A stretch of 64,000 nt of DNA from Alphaproteobacteria bacterium (GTDB lineage: Bacteria > Pseudomonadota > Alphaproteobacteria > Caedimonadales > UBA1908). The notes beneath the pieces were generated by a model. The model was not told the origin of the DNA. It worked only from the letters and a program-made list of their open reading frames with translations, and did not search any database. The first letter of the stretch is position 1; each line of letters begins with the position of its first letter. The DNA lies in NCBI GenBank assembly GCA_013911655.1, contig JACESU010000001.1:630063-694062 (forward strand). Reading direction: 5' to 3'. Shown piece after piece: positions 17,280 to 27,470 of the stretch. The position numbers and the translations under genes are program-made.

Positions 17280-18785
17280 ATGTCAGCAAGCAACACGATG
17301 ATGCGTACCGAGCTTTTAGAGATGGCAGATACCGTTGCCCGTGAAAAAGGTATTGACCGGGAAGAAGTGCTTGAGGCCATGGAGCTTGCCATTCAAAAGG
17401 CAAGCCGTACAAGGTATGGGCTTGAGCGTGACATCCGTGCAAACATCGACCGTAAAACTGGCGAAGTGCATTTGGCCCTTTACCACGAAGTCGTGGACGA
17501 TGTGGAAAATGATATGACCCAGCTGACCCTTGATGAAGCACAAAAAGTGCGTGCTGACATTACCGTGGGCGAGTTTATTATAGATCCCTTGCCCCCCATT
17601 GAGTTTGGACGTGTGGCTGCACAAACGGCTAAGCAAGTGATTTTCCAAAAGGTTCGTGACGCCGAGCGTCAACGCCAATACGACGAATACAAAAGCCGTA
17701 TTGGTGATATTGTCAGCGGTCAGGTGAAGCGCGTTGAGTTTGGAAACGTCATTGTTGATCTGGGTCGTAATGAGGCCATCGTTATGCGTGATCAGCAAAT
17801 TCCACGCGAAGTGTTTCGTCCCGGCGACCGTGTCAAGGCCTACGTCATGGATGTGAGGCGTGAACCCCGCGGATCACAAATTTTCTTGTCAAGGAGCCAT
17901 CCTCATTTTATGGCAAAGCTTTTCCAACAAGAGGTCCCTGAGATTTATGATGGCGATATCGAGGTTAAGGCGGTTGCCAGAGACCCCGGAAGTCGCGCGA
18001 AGATGGCTGTTTTTGCAGCAGACCCCACCCTTGATCCCATTGGAGCATGTGTGGGTATGCGCGGAAGCCGTGTTCAGGTGATCGTGAACGAACTTCAGGG
18101 CGAGAAAGTTGACATTATTCCGTGGTCAGCCAATCCTGCGGTGTTTGTTGTGAACTCCCTTGTGCCGGCCGAAGTTGCCAAAGTTTTCTTGGATGAGGAT
18201 ACACAGCGCGTTGAGGTGATTGTGCCCGATGACCAGCTTAGCCTTGCCATTGGACGGCGCGGACAAAATGTTCGCTTGGCAAGTGACCTGACTGGATGGC
18301 ATATTGATATCATGTCAGAGTCAGTGGCAACCGAGCGCCGCAATGCCCAAACTAAAGCGCAAGTGGGACACTTTACCCAAGCTTTGGACGTAGACGACGT
18401 GATTGCGCATCTTCTTGTGGCTGAAGGATTTGAGAACGCGGAAGAAGTTGCAAATGCTTCGATGTCAGAGCTCATGTCCATTGAGGGCTTTGAAGAAGAA
18501 ATTGCCCAAGAACTCCAAAACAGAGCAAAAGTCTTTGTGGAAAAAGAAAATGTACGCCTGATTGCTCGGATGAAAGAATTAAAAGTCGATAAAACACTTT
18601 CTTCTTTTGACGCGCTCACCCCAAAGCTTGTGGTGCAAATGGCAGAGCAGGGCTTGAAAACCCTGGATGATTTAGCGGATTTAGCCGTGGACGAACTTTG
18701 TGAGATTTGTCCCCAGCTTTCCCAAAGTGCAGTCAGTTCCTTGATTCTAAAGGCAAGAGAACACTGGTTTGCTGAAGAAAAATGA
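17280..18785 (+). CDS. nusA: Transcription termination/antitermination factor NusA
   Basis: A 501-residue RNA polymerase-binding protein. Domains run in order: the N-terminal RNAP-binding domain (residues 1-130), an S1 domain (about 135-200, GDIVSGQVKRVEFGNVIVDLG), two KH domains (about 230-345, with GACVGMRGSRVQ and LAIGRRGQNVRLAS), and C-terminal acidic repeats (about 360-500, including AEGFENAEEVANAS and LDDLADLAVDELCEI). This is the long, alpha/gammaproteobacterial form with C-terminal repeats. An AGGAAGAGGGAG site precedes the ATG. The ylxR gene often found between nusA and infB is absent; only 57 bases separate them. Confidence 0.97.
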   Translation: MSASNTMMRTELLEMADTVAREKGIDREEVLEAMELAIQKASRTRYGLERDIRANIDRKTGEVHLALYHEVVDDVENDMTQLTLDEAQKVRADITVGEFIIDPLPPIEFGRVAAQTAKQVIFQKVRDAERQRQYDEYKSRIGDIVSGQVKRVEFGNVIVDLGRNEAIVMRDQQIPREVFRPGDRVKAYVMDVRREPRGSQIFLSRSHPHFMAKLFQQEVPEIYDGDIEVKAVARDPGSRAKMAVFAADPTLDPIGACVGMRGSRVQVIVNELQGEKVDIIPWSANPAVFVVNSLVPAEVAKVFLDEDTQRVEVIVPDDQLSLAIGRRGQNVRLASDLTGWHIDIMSESVATERRNAQTKAQVGHFTQALDVDDVIAHLLVAEGFENAEEVANASMSELMSIEGFEEEIAQELQNRAKVFVEKENVRLIARMKELKVDKTLSSFDALTPKLVVQMAEQGLKTLDDLADLAVDELCEICPQLSQSAVSSLILKAREHWFAEEK

Positions 18786-18842
18786 TGAGTCTTTGAAAAA
18801 AGTACGATATACACAAGAGAATTGAGTCGGTAGAGGTACGCT

Positions 18843-21356
18843 ATGACAGCACAAAATGATACGGAGCAAGATAAAAAGAAAACCTTAAGCCTTTCAGGTA
18901 AAAAGCTTTCTTTGAAAAAGCCTGCTGATGCCGGCCAAATTCGCCAAAGTTTTTCCCACGGTCGCTCACGCGCCGTTGAGGTTGAAGTAAAGCGTAAGCG
19001 CGCCGAAGGTGGTCCTCAGGGGCCTGGTGGAAAGAATCCAGGTGGTCTGACGGACGCTGAGTGGGAGTCCCGCATGCGCGCCCTAAAACAAGCGCAAGAG
19101 CAAGCAGGCGCCTATGAAGCAGAGCACGAGCGTAAAAAACAAGACGCGCAAATGCTACAACAAGAGCGTAGATCTCGTGAGGAAGAACAGACCCGCCTTG
19201 AGCAAGAGCGTGAGGAACAACGCCTACTGCAACAAGAAGAAGCGCGCCGTCTTGTTGAGGAAAAAGTAGCTGTTGAAGCTTTGAAGCCAACGGCGTCTGA
19301 AAACCCCCTTCACAAAAAGGTAAAGCCTTCTACGCGCAAGGATGATGACGCAGACGATGAAGAGGATGCGTCCGCTAAGAAAGCTGTGGGCACAACGCGT
19401 GCGGATGTTAAACGTGTGGTAGCGCCAGCTGCGTCTTCTTCGGCCAAGCGCCACAAGACAAGACAGCAGCTCCATCAGATTTCTTACGAAGACGCCGTGA
19501 CGGCCGAAGAAGGCGTTCCTGGTCGTTCTTTTGGTGCAAGACGTGCGCCAAAGCGCAAGCAACAACCCGTCGCGCAGGAAGCCCGCATTTCATCCGTACG
19601 CGAAGTGATTATTCCAGAAGCCATTACCGTTCAAGAGCTTTCTAACCGAATGGCTGTACGCGGTGCTGAGGTGATTAAGTTCCTCATGTCCATGGGTGTC
19701 ATGGCAACCATTAACCAAAGCCTTGACGCGGAAACAGCTGAAATCGTGGTCAACGAGTTTGGTCTCACGGCCAAGCGCGTGTCCATGGATGACGTCGTGG
19801 AAGGTCTTGGTCAAGTACAAGAATCCGAAGGCGACTTTGAGGCACGTTCTCCTGTGGTCACCATTATGGGTCACGTGGATCACGGTAAGACGTCTCTTTT
19901 GGACGCCCTTCGTCGTACGGATGTTGTTTCTTCTGAGGCGGGTGGTATTACCCAGCACATTGGTGCGTACCAAGTACATGATTCCAAGGGACGTCTTGTC
20001 ACCTTTATTGACACACCTGGTCACGCGGCTTTTACCCAAATGCGTTCTCGCGGTGCCAACGTCACGGATATCGTGATTTTGGTGGTTGCTGCTGATGACG
20101 GTATCATGGAGCAAACCGTAGAAGCCATCCACCATGCAAAGGCCGCGGGTGTACCTATTATCGTGGCCATTAACAAAATGGACAAGCCAGACGCCAACCC
20201 AGAGCGCGTTCGTCAAGAGCTTCTGCAACACGAACTTGTGGTTGAAGAGCTTGGCGGCGATATCTTGGCTGTAGAAGTTTCTGCTAAGAAGAGCCTAAAT
20301 CTTGATAAGCTTTTGGACGTTGTGATGCTGCAGGCTGAAATCATGGAGCTTAAGGCAAATCCCAACCGTGTGGCCAAGGGTATTGTCATTGAATCCAAGG
20401 TTGAAGCGGGTAGGGGCGCTGTAGGAACAGTGCTTGTTCAGCAAGGTACCTTAAAGGTTGGTGACATTTTTGTTGCTGGTAGCGAATGGGGACGTGTACG
20501 CGCTCTTGTGGACTATACAGGTGCAAGGCTTACAGAAGCGCTTCCGTCACAACCCGTTGAAGTCCTTGGTTTTGGCGGTGCGCCGACACCGGGCGAGGAA
20601 TTCGTCGTGGTTGAAAATGAAGCCAGAGCCCGTGAAATTTCTGACTATAGACTCCATCGTCGTAAAGAAGCCAAAGCAGCCCTTGTACGCAAAAATAGCA
20701 TGCAAACCTTGATGCAAGGCGCACAAACATCGGGGGCACCCATGAGAGAACTTTCTCTTGTGATCAAGTCTGACGTTCAAGGCTCCGTCGAGGCGATTAT
20801 GAACAGCCTTCATAAGCTTGCGACCGACGAAGTCAGCGTACGCTTCCTTCATACAGGTGTGGGCGGTATTAACGAAAGTGACGTGTCGCTTGCGTCCGCG
20901 TCCCAAGGTTTGGTTGTGGGCTTTAACGTGCGTGCCAACCCCCAAGCACGGGAGCTTGCAGCGCGCGATCAAGTGGAAATTCGTTATTACTCCATCATTT
21001 ATGATGTCCTGGATGACATGAAAGCCATGATGGGAGGGCTATTGGCCCCGACCTTGCGCGAAAAGTATTTGGGTGCCGCAGAGGTACGACAAGTCTTTAC
21101 CATCACTAAGGTTGGACGCGTTGCTGGCTGTTATGTCACTGAAGGCATGGTCAAGCGCGGCGCACGCGTTCGTATCCTACGTGATAACATGGTGATTTAT
21201 GAAGGAGCGCTTAAGACGTTGAAACGCTTCAAGGATGAAGTGAAGGAAGCCAAAGAAGGATACGAATGTGGTATTACTTTTGAAGGATCCCAAGACATCC
21301 GCGAGGGCGACGCCATCGAGTGCTTCGAGGTTGAAGAAATCGCCCGTAGCCTTTAA
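18843..21356 (+). CDS. infB: Translation initiation factor IF-2
   Basis: An 837-residue GTPase that brings fMet-tRNA to the 30S subunit. The N-terminal third is the usual charged, low-complexity stretch, with a long Glu/Gln/Arg-rich coiled segment (about 80-140). An IF2_N motif follows near 255 ([22 protein letters not shown]). The G domain begins near residue 338: G1 is GHVDHGKT, G3 is DTPGH and G4 is NKMD. Domains II to IV follow and include the tRNA-binding C-terminal barrel. All GTPase motifs are intact. It lies between nusA and rbfA in one operon. Confidence 0.97.
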   Translation: MTAQNDTEQDKKKTLSLSGKKLSLKKPADAGQIRQSFSHGRSRAVEVEVKRKRAEGGPQGPGGKNPGGLTDAEWESRMRALKQAQEQAGAYEAEHERKKQDAQMLQQERRSREEEQTRLEQEREEQRLLQQEEARRLVEEKVAVEALKPTASENPLHKKVKPSTRKDDDADDEEDASAKKAVGTTRADVKRVVAPAASSSAKRHKTRQQLHQISYEDAVTAEEGVPGRSFGARRAPKRKQQPVAQEARISSVREVIIPEAITVQELSNRMAVRGAEVIKFLMSMGVMATINQSLDAETAEIVVNEFGLTAKRVSMDDVVEGLGQVQESEGDFEARSPVVTIMGHVDHGKTSLLDALRRTDVVSSEAGGITQHIGAYQVHDSKGRLVTFIDTPGHAAFTQMRSRGANVTDIVILVVAADDGIMEQTVEAIHHAKAAGVPIIVAINKMDKPDANPERVRQELLQHELVVEELGGDILAVEVSAKKSLNLDKLLDVVMLQAEIMELKANPNRVAKGIVIESKVEAGRGAVGTVLVQQGTLKVGDIFVAGSEWGRVRALVDYTGARLTEALPSQPVEVLGFGGAPTPGEEFVVVENEARAREISDYRLHRRKEAKAALVRKNSMQTLMQGAQTSGAPMRELSLVIKSDVQGSVEAIMNSLHKLATDEVSVRFLHTGVGGINESDVSLASASQGLVVGFNVRANPQARELAARDQVEIRYYSIIYDVLDDMKAMMGGLLAPTLREKYLGAAEVRQVFTITKVGRVAGCYVTEGMVKRGARVRILRDNMVIYEGALKTLKRFKDEVKEAKEGYECGITFEGSQDIREGDAIECFEVEEIARSL

Positions 21357-21374
21357 ATGTGAATTGAGACAAGC

Positions 21375-21782
21375 ATGATTAAAAGTGGTGCCCCCCAGGG
21401 GCCAACCCAACGACAAAAGCGTGTGGCGGAGGAAATCCGCCACATTCTAGCCACAGCCCTTACCCGTGGTGATTTCTATGAGGAAGTCTTGGCAAGTCAT
21501 ACGGTTACCATTACCCGCGTGAGTGTAAGCCCCGATCTTAAACAAGCAAAGGCTTATATTTCCCTTTTAGGGGGCGGGGACGCAGCACCTGCGCTAGAGG
21601 CCTTGAAAGCCCATCAATCCTATTTCCGTCAAGCGGTTGCAAGGTCTCTGACCATCAAGTTTACCCCGCGTATTATCTTTGCTTTGGACGATAGTCTTCA
21701 AAAATCCATTGCGCTGGAAGCTCTTTTCCATTCGGCAAAAGTGGCTCAGGACTTGACGGCTCCGTCTGATGATGAGCAATAA
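21375..21782 (+). CDS. rbfA: Ribosome-binding factor A
   Basis: A 135-residue KH-like protein that matures the 16S rRNA 5' end and aids cold growth. Family features are seen in RQKRVAEEIRHILATAL near the N-terminus, in VTITRVSVSPDLKQAKAYIS in the middle, and in LTIKFTPRIIFALDDS towards the end. It starts 18 bases after infB and ends 7 bases before truB, consistent with one transcript. Confidence 0.94.
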   Translation: MIKSGAPQGPTQRQKRVAEEIRHILATALTRGDFYEEVLASHTVTITRVSVSPDLKQAKAYISLLGGGDAAPALEALKAHQSYFRQAVARSLTIKFTPRIIFALDDSLQKSIALEALFHSAKVAQDLTAPSDDEQ

Positions 21783-21789
21783 TTCCTGA

Positions 21790-22740
21790 ATGATGGACGT
21801 TACGATACACGCAGATCTTCAAAAAGAGCCCTCCTTACGGGGGTGGCTTGTGCTTGACAAGCCTGAAGGTATTTCATCGGCAGCCGTCGTTGCGATTGTT
21901 AAGCGTCGGTTTAAAAAAGGGCTTAAGATCGGGCACGCAGGCACCCTTGATCCGCTAGCCTCGGGCGTACTGCCGTTAGCTCTTGGCGAGGCGACGAAGA
22001 CAGTGTCTTATGTCACAGCCACAAAAAAAACCTATACGGTAGACGCCGTGTGGGGAGAGGCTCGCACCACCGATGACGCAGAAGGCGAGGTTTGCGCCAC
22101 CAGCGCTCATCGCCCATCTGAAGAAGACATCCTAAAAGCCCTTTCCCAGATTCAAGACACCATCATGCAAGCCCCGCCGGCCTATAGCGCTATTAAAATT
22201 GGTGGAAAGCGCGCGTATACCCTTGCCCGTCAAGGGGAAGCTGTTGTCATGGAAAAGCGCGAAGTCACCGTGTTTGGCGTGAGCCTTCTTGGCGCCACGG
22301 ACGCAGGGGATGGTCACCGCTTTGAAATCCACTGTGGGCCTGGTTTTTATGTGCGTTCTTTTGTACGGGATTTGGCTGTCTCTTTGGGAACGGTTGCCTA
22401 TGCCAGGCACATCCGGCGTGTGGCTGTGGGGAAATTTCATGAAAATGATGCAATCCCACTCGAAAAGCTTGAAATTTTGCCTCAGATAGACTTAATAAGA
22501 GAGTATGTTTCTTCACTGGAGAGCGTGCTGGACGACATCCCGGCTCTTTCCTTTACCATAGAAGCTGAAAAAAAGCTTCGTCATGGTCAGCGACTCACCT
22601 TGAAACAGGAAGACGTCGCGGTGGAAGAACATGAAGCATCCGGCCAAGTGGTCGTATGCTTAACGGAAAAGGGCACCGCCTTTGCCCTAGCAAACCGCGT
22701 AGGAGATGTCATAAAGCCCCTGCGCCTGTTAATAGATTAA
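21790..22740 (+). CDS. truB: tRNA pseudouridine(55) synthase TruB
   Basis: A 316-residue enzyme that makes pseudouridine-55 in the T-loop of tRNAs. The N-terminal GWLVLDKPEGISS, the catalytic-Asp motif KIGHAGTLDPLASGVLPLALG, the substrate-binding PPAYSAIKIGGKRAYTLAR, and FYVRSFVRDLA are all present. Two adjacent ATG codons (21790, 21793) can start it; the difference is one residue. It lies 7 bases after rbfA and 12 before rpsO. Confidence 0.96.
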   Translation: MMDVTIHADLQKEPSLRGWLVLDKPEGISSAAVVAIVKRRFKKGLKIGHAGTLDPLASGVLPLALGEATKTVSYVTATKKTYTVDAVWGEARTTDDAEGEVCATSAHRPSEEDILKALSQIQDTIMQAPPAYSAIKIGGKRAYTLARQGEAVVMEKREVTVFGVSLLGATDAGDGHRFEIHCGPGFYVRSFVRDLAVSLGTVAYARHIRRVAVGKFHENDAIPLEKLEILPQIDLIREYVSSLESVLDDIPALSFTIEAEKKLRHGQRLTLKQEDVAVEEHEASGQVVVCLTEKGTAFALANRVGDVIKPLRLLID

Positions 22741-22752
22741 AAGGAGATCACG

Positions 22753-23022
22753 ATGTCGATCGTTGCTGAAAAGAAAAAAGAGATTGTAAAAGAATACGCT
22801 ACAAAACAAGGGGATACAGGTTCTCCTGAGGTGCAAGTCGCCATTTTGACCGAGCGTATTCGTAATTTGACCGACCACTTTAAGACCCACAAGAAGGATA
22901 ACCATTCTCGTCGTGGTCTTTTGATGATGGTGAACCAACGCCGTAAGCTTCTTTCCTATGTGAAGAAAAAAGACGTCGAGCGTTACGAAGCGTTGATTAA
23001 GCGCCTAGGCCTTCGCCACTAG
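22753..23022 (+). CDS. rpsO: 30S ribosomal protein S15
   Basis: The 89-residue S15 binds the central domain of 16S rRNA. The signature segment [20 protein letters not shown] and the C-terminal [13 protein letters not shown] are present, and the length is exactly the family's. A strong AAAGGAG site precedes the ATG. It is followed at once by a GC-rich terminator, then pnp, the standard rpsO-pnp order. Confidence 0.98.
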   Translation: MSIVAEKKKEIVKEYATKQGDTGSPEVQVAILTERIRNLTDHFKTHKKDNHSRRGLLMMVNQRRKLLSYVKKKDVERYEALIKRLGLRH

Positions 23023-23032
23023 CACTTATAGG

Positions 23033-23055
23033 AGGGGCGCCGATGGCGCCCTTTT
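23033..23055 (+). terminator. Rho-independent terminator between rpsO and pnp
   Basis: A perfect 7-base stem GGGCGCC/GGCGCCC, extendable by two more pairs, closes a GAT loop and is followed by TTTT. It should end the rimP-to-rpsO transcript or attenuate reading into pnp. In other bacteria the rpsO-pnp interval is also an RNase III entry site. Confidence 0.85.
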
Positions 23056-23094
23056 ATCTTGCGCATCCGCGCGACAACTAAGGATTAATGTTAC

Positions 23095-25224
23095 ATGTTC
23101 CAAATACATAGAAGAGAAATAGAGTGGGGAGGACGCACCCTTAGCCTAGAGACCGGGAAAATTGCCCGTCAGGCAGATGGTGCGGTTGTCGTAACCTACG
23201 GACAAACCAGTGTGCTGTGCACGGTTGTCGCTGAGAAGAAACCAAAGGACGGTGTCGATTTCTTTCCTTTGACCGTTCATTACCAAGAAAAAGCGTTTGC
23301 GGCGGGTAAAATTCCTGGCGGCTTTTTCAAGCGCGAAGGTAAGCCTAGCGAGAAAGAAGTACTAACGTCACGCCTTATCGACAGACCCATCAGGCCCCTG
23401 TTCGATGGACACTTTTTTAACGATACTCAAATCGTTTGTACACTCCTAAGCCATGACCTTGAAAATGACGCTGACATTATTGCCATGATCGGTGCCTCGG
23501 CCGCCATTGCGGTGGCAGGTCTGCCTTGTCACGGCCCCATGGCAGCGGCCCGTGTTGGTTACACGGACGGGGCGTTTGTTCTGAACCCCTCCTTTCAAGA
23601 GCTTCCAGATTCTGCGTTGAACCTAGTTGTCGCTGCGACCAGGGACGGCGTGATGATGGTGGAGTCAGAAGCCCATCAGCTCAGCGAAGAAGTCATGCTC
23701 GGCGCTGTGGTTTACGGTCAAACAGAAATGCAACCTGTTATTGAGATGATCAAGGCTTTGGCTGCAGACGCTGCAAAAACCCCCTGGGCAATACCAGAGG
23801 CGGATCCAGAGGCTGCGGCCATTGAAGCCATGCTTTCTGACAAGTTTGAAGCTGATTTGCGCCTTGCGTACAAGGAAACACAAAAACAAGTTCGCTCTGA
23901 AAAAGTGGGTCATGTGAAGGCCCACGCCGTTGCGGCGTTGAAAGAAGCGCATCCCGAGCTTTCCGAAGTGAAGATCGTCAAGTTCTTCAAAGCCCTCGAA
24001 CAAAAAGTTGTGCGCGGTGATATCCTCAAAACCAGCAAGCGTATTGATGGGCGCGATCTTGTCACTGTGCGTCCCATCGAATGCGAAGTTGGACTTTTGC
24101 CAGGTGCCCACGGAAGCGCTCTTTTTACACGCGGTGAAACCCAAGCATTGGTCGTGGCAACCCTTGGCACCAGCCAAGACGAGCAGCTGATTGACGCCCT
24201 TGAAGGCGAATACCGCGAGCGTTTCTTGCTTCATTACAACTTCCCTCCTTTCTCTGTGGGCGAAGTTGGCCGTATGAGTGGTCCAGGACGCCGTGAAATC
24301 GGCCATGGAAAGCTTGCGTGGCGCGCTCTTAACCCCATGATGCCTACCAAGGAAGCCTTTGCTTACACCGTGCGCGTTGTGTCGGAAATCACAGAATCCA
24401 ATGGGTCGTCGTCCATGGCGACGGTGTGTGGTGGCTCTCTTGCCATGATGGATGCGGGTGTTCCCTTGACAAAGCCTGTGGCGGGTATTGCCATGGGGCT
24501 TATCAAGGACGGCGGCTCTTTTGCGGTGCTCTCGGACATCTTGGGTGATGAAGATCACTTGGGCGATATGGACTTTAAGGTTGCCGGTACCGAAGACGGC
24601 GTAACGTCCCTTCAGATGGACATCAAGGTCACAGGAATCACTAAGGAAATCATGGAAGTCGCTTTGTCCCAAGCCAAGGGTGGACGTCTTCATATCCTAG
24701 GGGAAATGGCCAAGGCCATGACAGGATCCCGTGAAGGTGTTAAAGATAACGCACCCCGTATTGAATCTTTCGAGATTAAAAAGGACAAAATCCGTGATGT
24801 GATCGGCAGCGGCGGTAAAGTAATCCGTGAAATCTGTGAAAAGACAAAAACAAAGATCGATATCTCCGAAGAAGGTCGCATCGAAGTCTCTGGTCCGAAT
24901 CAGCATAGCATTGACGAAGCCATTCGCATCATCAAGGGGATTACCGAAGATCCAGAAGTTGGCAAGGTTTATCCTGCCAAAGTTGTGAAGCTTATGGATT
25001 TTGGTGCCTTCGTTGATTACTGTGGCACCCGTTCCGGTCTTGTCCATATCAGCCAACTTGCCGCTGAACGCGTTGAGAAAGTTGACAGCGTGGTCAAGAT
25101 TGGTGATGATGTGTTTGTAAAACTCCTTGGTTTTGATGATCGTGGAAAGGCACGCCTAAGCATGAAAGTTGTAAACCAAGAAACGGGTGAGGCGTTGGAA
25201 ACAGCAACTCCTGCCCAAGAATAA
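23095..25224 (+). CDS. pnp: Polyribonucleotide nucleotidyltransferase (PNPase)
   Basis: A 709-residue 3'-5' phosphorolytic exoribonuclease of the RNA degradosome. Two RNase PH-like cores flank a helical domain; the second has the conserved [26 protein letters not shown] and the active-site region [17 protein letters not shown]. They are followed by a KH domain (near 560-615, [15 protein letters not shown]) and an S1 domain (about 625-690, [17 protein letters not shown]). Length and order are normal. A 342-codon frame on the opposite strand is a codon-bias shadow. It begins just after the rpsO terminator, so it likely has its own promoter or relies on readthrough. Confidence 0.97.
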   Translation: MFQIHRREIEWGGRTLSLETGKIARQADGAVVVTYGQTSVLCTVVAEKKPKDGVDFFPLTVHYQEKAFAAGKIPGGFFKREGKPSEKEVLTSRLIDRPIRPLFDGHFFNDTQIVCTLLSHDLENDADIIAMIGASAAIAVAGLPCHGPMAAARVGYTDGAFVLNPSFQELPDSALNLVVAATRDGVMMVESEAHQLSEEVMLGAVVYGQTEMQPVIEMIKALAADAAKTPWAIPEADPEAAAIEAMLSDKFEADLRLAYKETQKQVRSEKVGHVKAHAVAALKEAHPELSEVKIVKFFKALEQKVVRGDILKTSKRIDGRDLVTVRPIECEVGLLPGAHGSALFTRGETQALVVATLGTSQDEQLIDALEGEYRERFLLHYNFPPFSVGEVGRMSGPGRREIGHGKLAWRALNPMMPTKEAFAYTVRVVSEITESNGSSSMATVCGGSLAMMDAGVPLTKPVAGIAMGLIKDGGSFAVLSDILGDEDHLGDMDFKVAGTEDGVTSLQMDIKVTGITKEIMEVALSQAKGGRLHILGEMAKAMTGSREGVKDNAPRIESFEIKKDKIRDVIGSGGKVIREICEKTKTKIDISEEGRIEVSGPNQHSIDEAIRIIKGITEDPEVGKVYPAKVVKLMDFGAFVDYCGTRSGLVHISQLAAERVEKVDSVVKIGDDVFVKLLGFDDRGKARLSMKVVNQETGEALETATPAQE

Positions 25225-25245
25225 CTGCTAGCAGAAAGGATCTCC

Positions 25246-26643
25246 ATGAAAACCTTAAGACCCTTGATGATTTCTGGTGCTGAGGTGCTCCCTCTTGTTG
25301 AAGGGGGTAAAGGCATTGCGGTCTCCAGCGGTCAAAGCTCGGGCGCTTGGGCTGCCAGTGGCGGCGTGGGGACCTTTTCGGCGGTGAACGCTGATTCTTA
25401 TGACGACGCGGGGAATATCATTCCCCAAGTCTATCACGGGAAAACAAGGCGCGAACGGCACGACGAACTCATTGCTTATGGCATTGAGGGTGGCATTACC
25501 CAAGCCCGCATTGCCCACGAAATGGCAGGCGGCAAAGGACGCATTCATATGAATGTCCTTTGGGAAATGGGTGGCTGTGAGGCAATCCTAGAAGGCGTTC
25601 TTGACGGCGCTAAGGGGCTTGTACACGGTGTCACATGTGGGGCAGGGATGCCGTACAGACTTGCAGAGATTGCGGCCCATCACGGGGTGTACACTTATCC
25701 CATCGTGTCCTCGGCCAGAGCATTTCGCGCGCTTTGGAAACGTAGCTTTCACAAATATCCTGACTTTTTAGGCGGCGTTGTTTACGAAGATCCCTGGCTT
25801 GCTGGGGGGCACAACGGCCTGTCTAACAACGAAAATCCCCGAACCCCAGAGGCTCCGTACGGTCGTGTGAAAGAGCTTCGCGATGTCATGCGTGAGTTTG
25901 GTCTTCATAACACGCCTATTGTTATGGCAGGCGGCGTGTGGGCGCTGGATGAATGGGAAGATTGGATCGATAACCCTGAGCTGGGCCCCATTGCGTTTCA
26001 GTTTGGAACAAGACCACTTTTGACCCAGGAAAGTCCTATTTCTCCCCAGTGGAAGCAGCGACTCCTGTCCATTGAAGAAGGAGACGTTTACTTAAATCAG
26101 TTCTCGCCTACAGGATTTTATTCGTCTGGGGTCAGAAACGCCTTTTTGAACGAGCTTGTCGAGCGCTCTATGCGCCAGCTTGCGTACTCAACAGAGCCCG
26201 TGGGTGATCACTGCGCTGAATTCCTTATGGGGATTCGTGGTCGCAAAATTTATCTGACGGTTTCGGACCGGGAAAAAGCAAAGCTTTGGATGGAGGCAGG
26301 ATACACAGAAACCCTGCGGACGCCAGAATCGACCCTTGTGTTTGTGACGCCGTCCAAGGCCCGTGAAATCCGCAAGGACCAAATCGATTGCATGGGGTGC
26401 CTCAGCTCTTGTCGTTTCAGTAACTGGAGCCAAAAAGAGCCCTTTAATACCGGGAAAAAAGCAGACCCTAGATCCTTTTGTATCCAAAAGTCTTTGCAAG
26501 AGATCGCCCATGGCGGCAACGTGGAGCATCATTTGATGTTTGCAGGTCATAATGCCTACCGGTTTGCCAAAGATCCTTTCTATGCCAATGGGTTTATTCC
26601 AACGGTGAAGGAACTTGTGGAACGTATCCAAACGGGAGCTTAA
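25246..26643 (+). CDS. Nitronate monooxygenase-type flavin oxidoreductase with Cys-rich C-terminus
   Basis: A 465-residue FMN-dependent TIM-barrel enzyme of the nitronate monooxygenase / 2-nitropropane dioxygenase superfamily. Barrel landmarks are GGKGIAVSSGQSSGAWAASGG at the start, GVTCGAGMPYRLAEIAAHHG near 127-146, VIMAGGVWAL near 225, and FQFGTRPLLTQES near 247-260. The C-terminal extension contains a Cys cluster, DCMGCLSSCRF and then SFC, at about residues 380-410, which may bind a metal or iron-sulfur centre. It starts 21 bases after pnp on the same strand and may ride on its transcript. The physiological substrate is unknown. Confidence 0.85.
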   Translation: MKTLRPLMISGAEVLPLVEGGKGIAVSSGQSSGAWAASGGVGTFSAVNADSYDDAGNIIPQVYHGKTRRERHDELIAYGIEGGITQARIAHEMAGGKGRIHMNVLWEMGGCEAILEGVLDGAKGLVHGVTCGAGMPYRLAEIAAHHGVYTYPIVSSARAFRALWKRSFHKYPDFLGGVVYEDPWLAGGHNGLSNNENPRTPEAPYGRVKELRDVMREFGLHNTPIVMAGGVWALDEWEDWIDNPELGPIAFQFGTRPLLTQESPISPQWKQRLLSIEEGDVYLNQFSPTGFYSSGVRNAFLNELVERSMRQLAYSTEPVGDHCAEFLMGIRGRKIYLTVSDREKAKLWMEAGYTETLRTPESTLVFVTPSKAREIRKDQIDCMGCLSSCRFSNWSQKEPFNTGKKADPRSFCIQKSLQEIAHGGNVEHHLMFAGHNAYRFAKDPFYANGFIPTVKELVERIQTGA

Positions 26644-26798
26644 TCAAGCAGCGTTACGGCACGAAAAAACACTATTTTTTCCTTGACCTTGACGCCCACC
26701 GTGACAACATAAGGTATAGAAAAATAACCTGCTTGGGCGCAGGCGCCTTCCCAAGTAGAAGACAGAACTTAAAGGCGCCACAGCAAAAGGAGAGAGAC

Positions 26799-27332
26799 AT
26801 GCTGACCGTTGGTGATCGTTTTCCCAGTTATAGCCTAAAGGGCGTTGATTCCAATAACATGGATTTCAAAGTGTACACCGAGAACACCGCAAAAGGGTCT
26901 TGGAAGGTTTACATGTTCTGGCCCAAGGACTTTACCTTTGTGTGCCCCACAGAGATTTCGTCTTATGGCGACCTTTACAAAGATTTTAAAGCCCTTAATA
27001 CCGAAGTGTACGGTCTAAGCACGGATTCTGAGTTTGTACACCTTGCGTGGCGCTCTAGCCATCCAGCCCTTCAAACCCTTCCTTATCCCATGCTATCGGA
27101 CATTACACGTTCGCTTTCTGAGGATTTGGGGATCCTTCATAAAACTGAAGGTGTGTGCCTTCGTGCGACCTTTATCGTTGATCCAGAAGGTGTCATTCGT
27201 CACGTTTCGGTGAACGACCTAAGTGTTGGTCGCAGTGCTGACGAAACATTGCGTCTTGTGCAAGCCTTCCAAACGGGTGAGCTCACCCCCTGTAACTGGA
27301 AGCGCGGCGAGGATGTGATCAAAGCTGCCTAA
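26799..27332 (+). CDS. Peroxiredoxin (AhpC/TSA family)
   Basis: A 177-residue typical 2-Cys peroxiredoxin that reduces hydrogen peroxide and organic hydroperoxides. The peroxidatic Cys is C49 in FTFVCPTEISSYG and the resolving Cys is C165 in LTPCNWKRGED. The catalytic Thr/Pro pair and a conserved Arg in VCLRATFIVD are also seen. The open frame reaches back to 26733, but AAAAGGAGA lies just before the ATG at 26799 (MLTVGDRFPSY), which matches family N-termini. It is monocistronic, with a strong terminator behind it. An adjacent AhpF or AhpD partner is absent, so reduction probably uses thioredoxin or an unlinked AhpD. Confidence 0.92.
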   Translation: MLTVGDRFPSYSLKGVDSNNMDFKVYTENTAKGSWKVYMFWPKDFTFVCPTEISSYGDLYKDFKALNTEVYGLSTDSEFVHLAWRSSHPALQTLPYPMLSDITRSLSEDLGILHKTEGVCLRATFIVDPEGVIRHVSVNDLSVGRSADETLRLVQAFQTGELTPCNWKRGEDVIKAA

Positions 27333-27352
27333 GCGGCGAGCACGCTTAAAAC

Positions 27353-27381
27353 AAAAAAGGAGGGGAAACCCTCCTTTTTTT
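27353..27381 (+). terminator. Rho-independent terminator of the peroxiredoxin gene
   Basis: GGAGGG/CCCTCC stem with a GAAA tetraloop, followed by seven T and preceded by six A, so it can work on both strands. Confidence 0.88.
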
Positions 27382-27470
27382 CTTTTTTCTCAGTTTGAAA
27401 ATCATTGAAAGACATTATTTATTAATAAAAGAAAATTACACTGCAAATAGAGTTTAGAGAGGACACTTTT

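Noticed and set aside
23665-24693. 342-codon open frame on the reverse strand inside pnp
   Set aside because: pnp is intact and conserved on the forward strand; the reverse frame is a codon-usage shadow with no recognisable protein.
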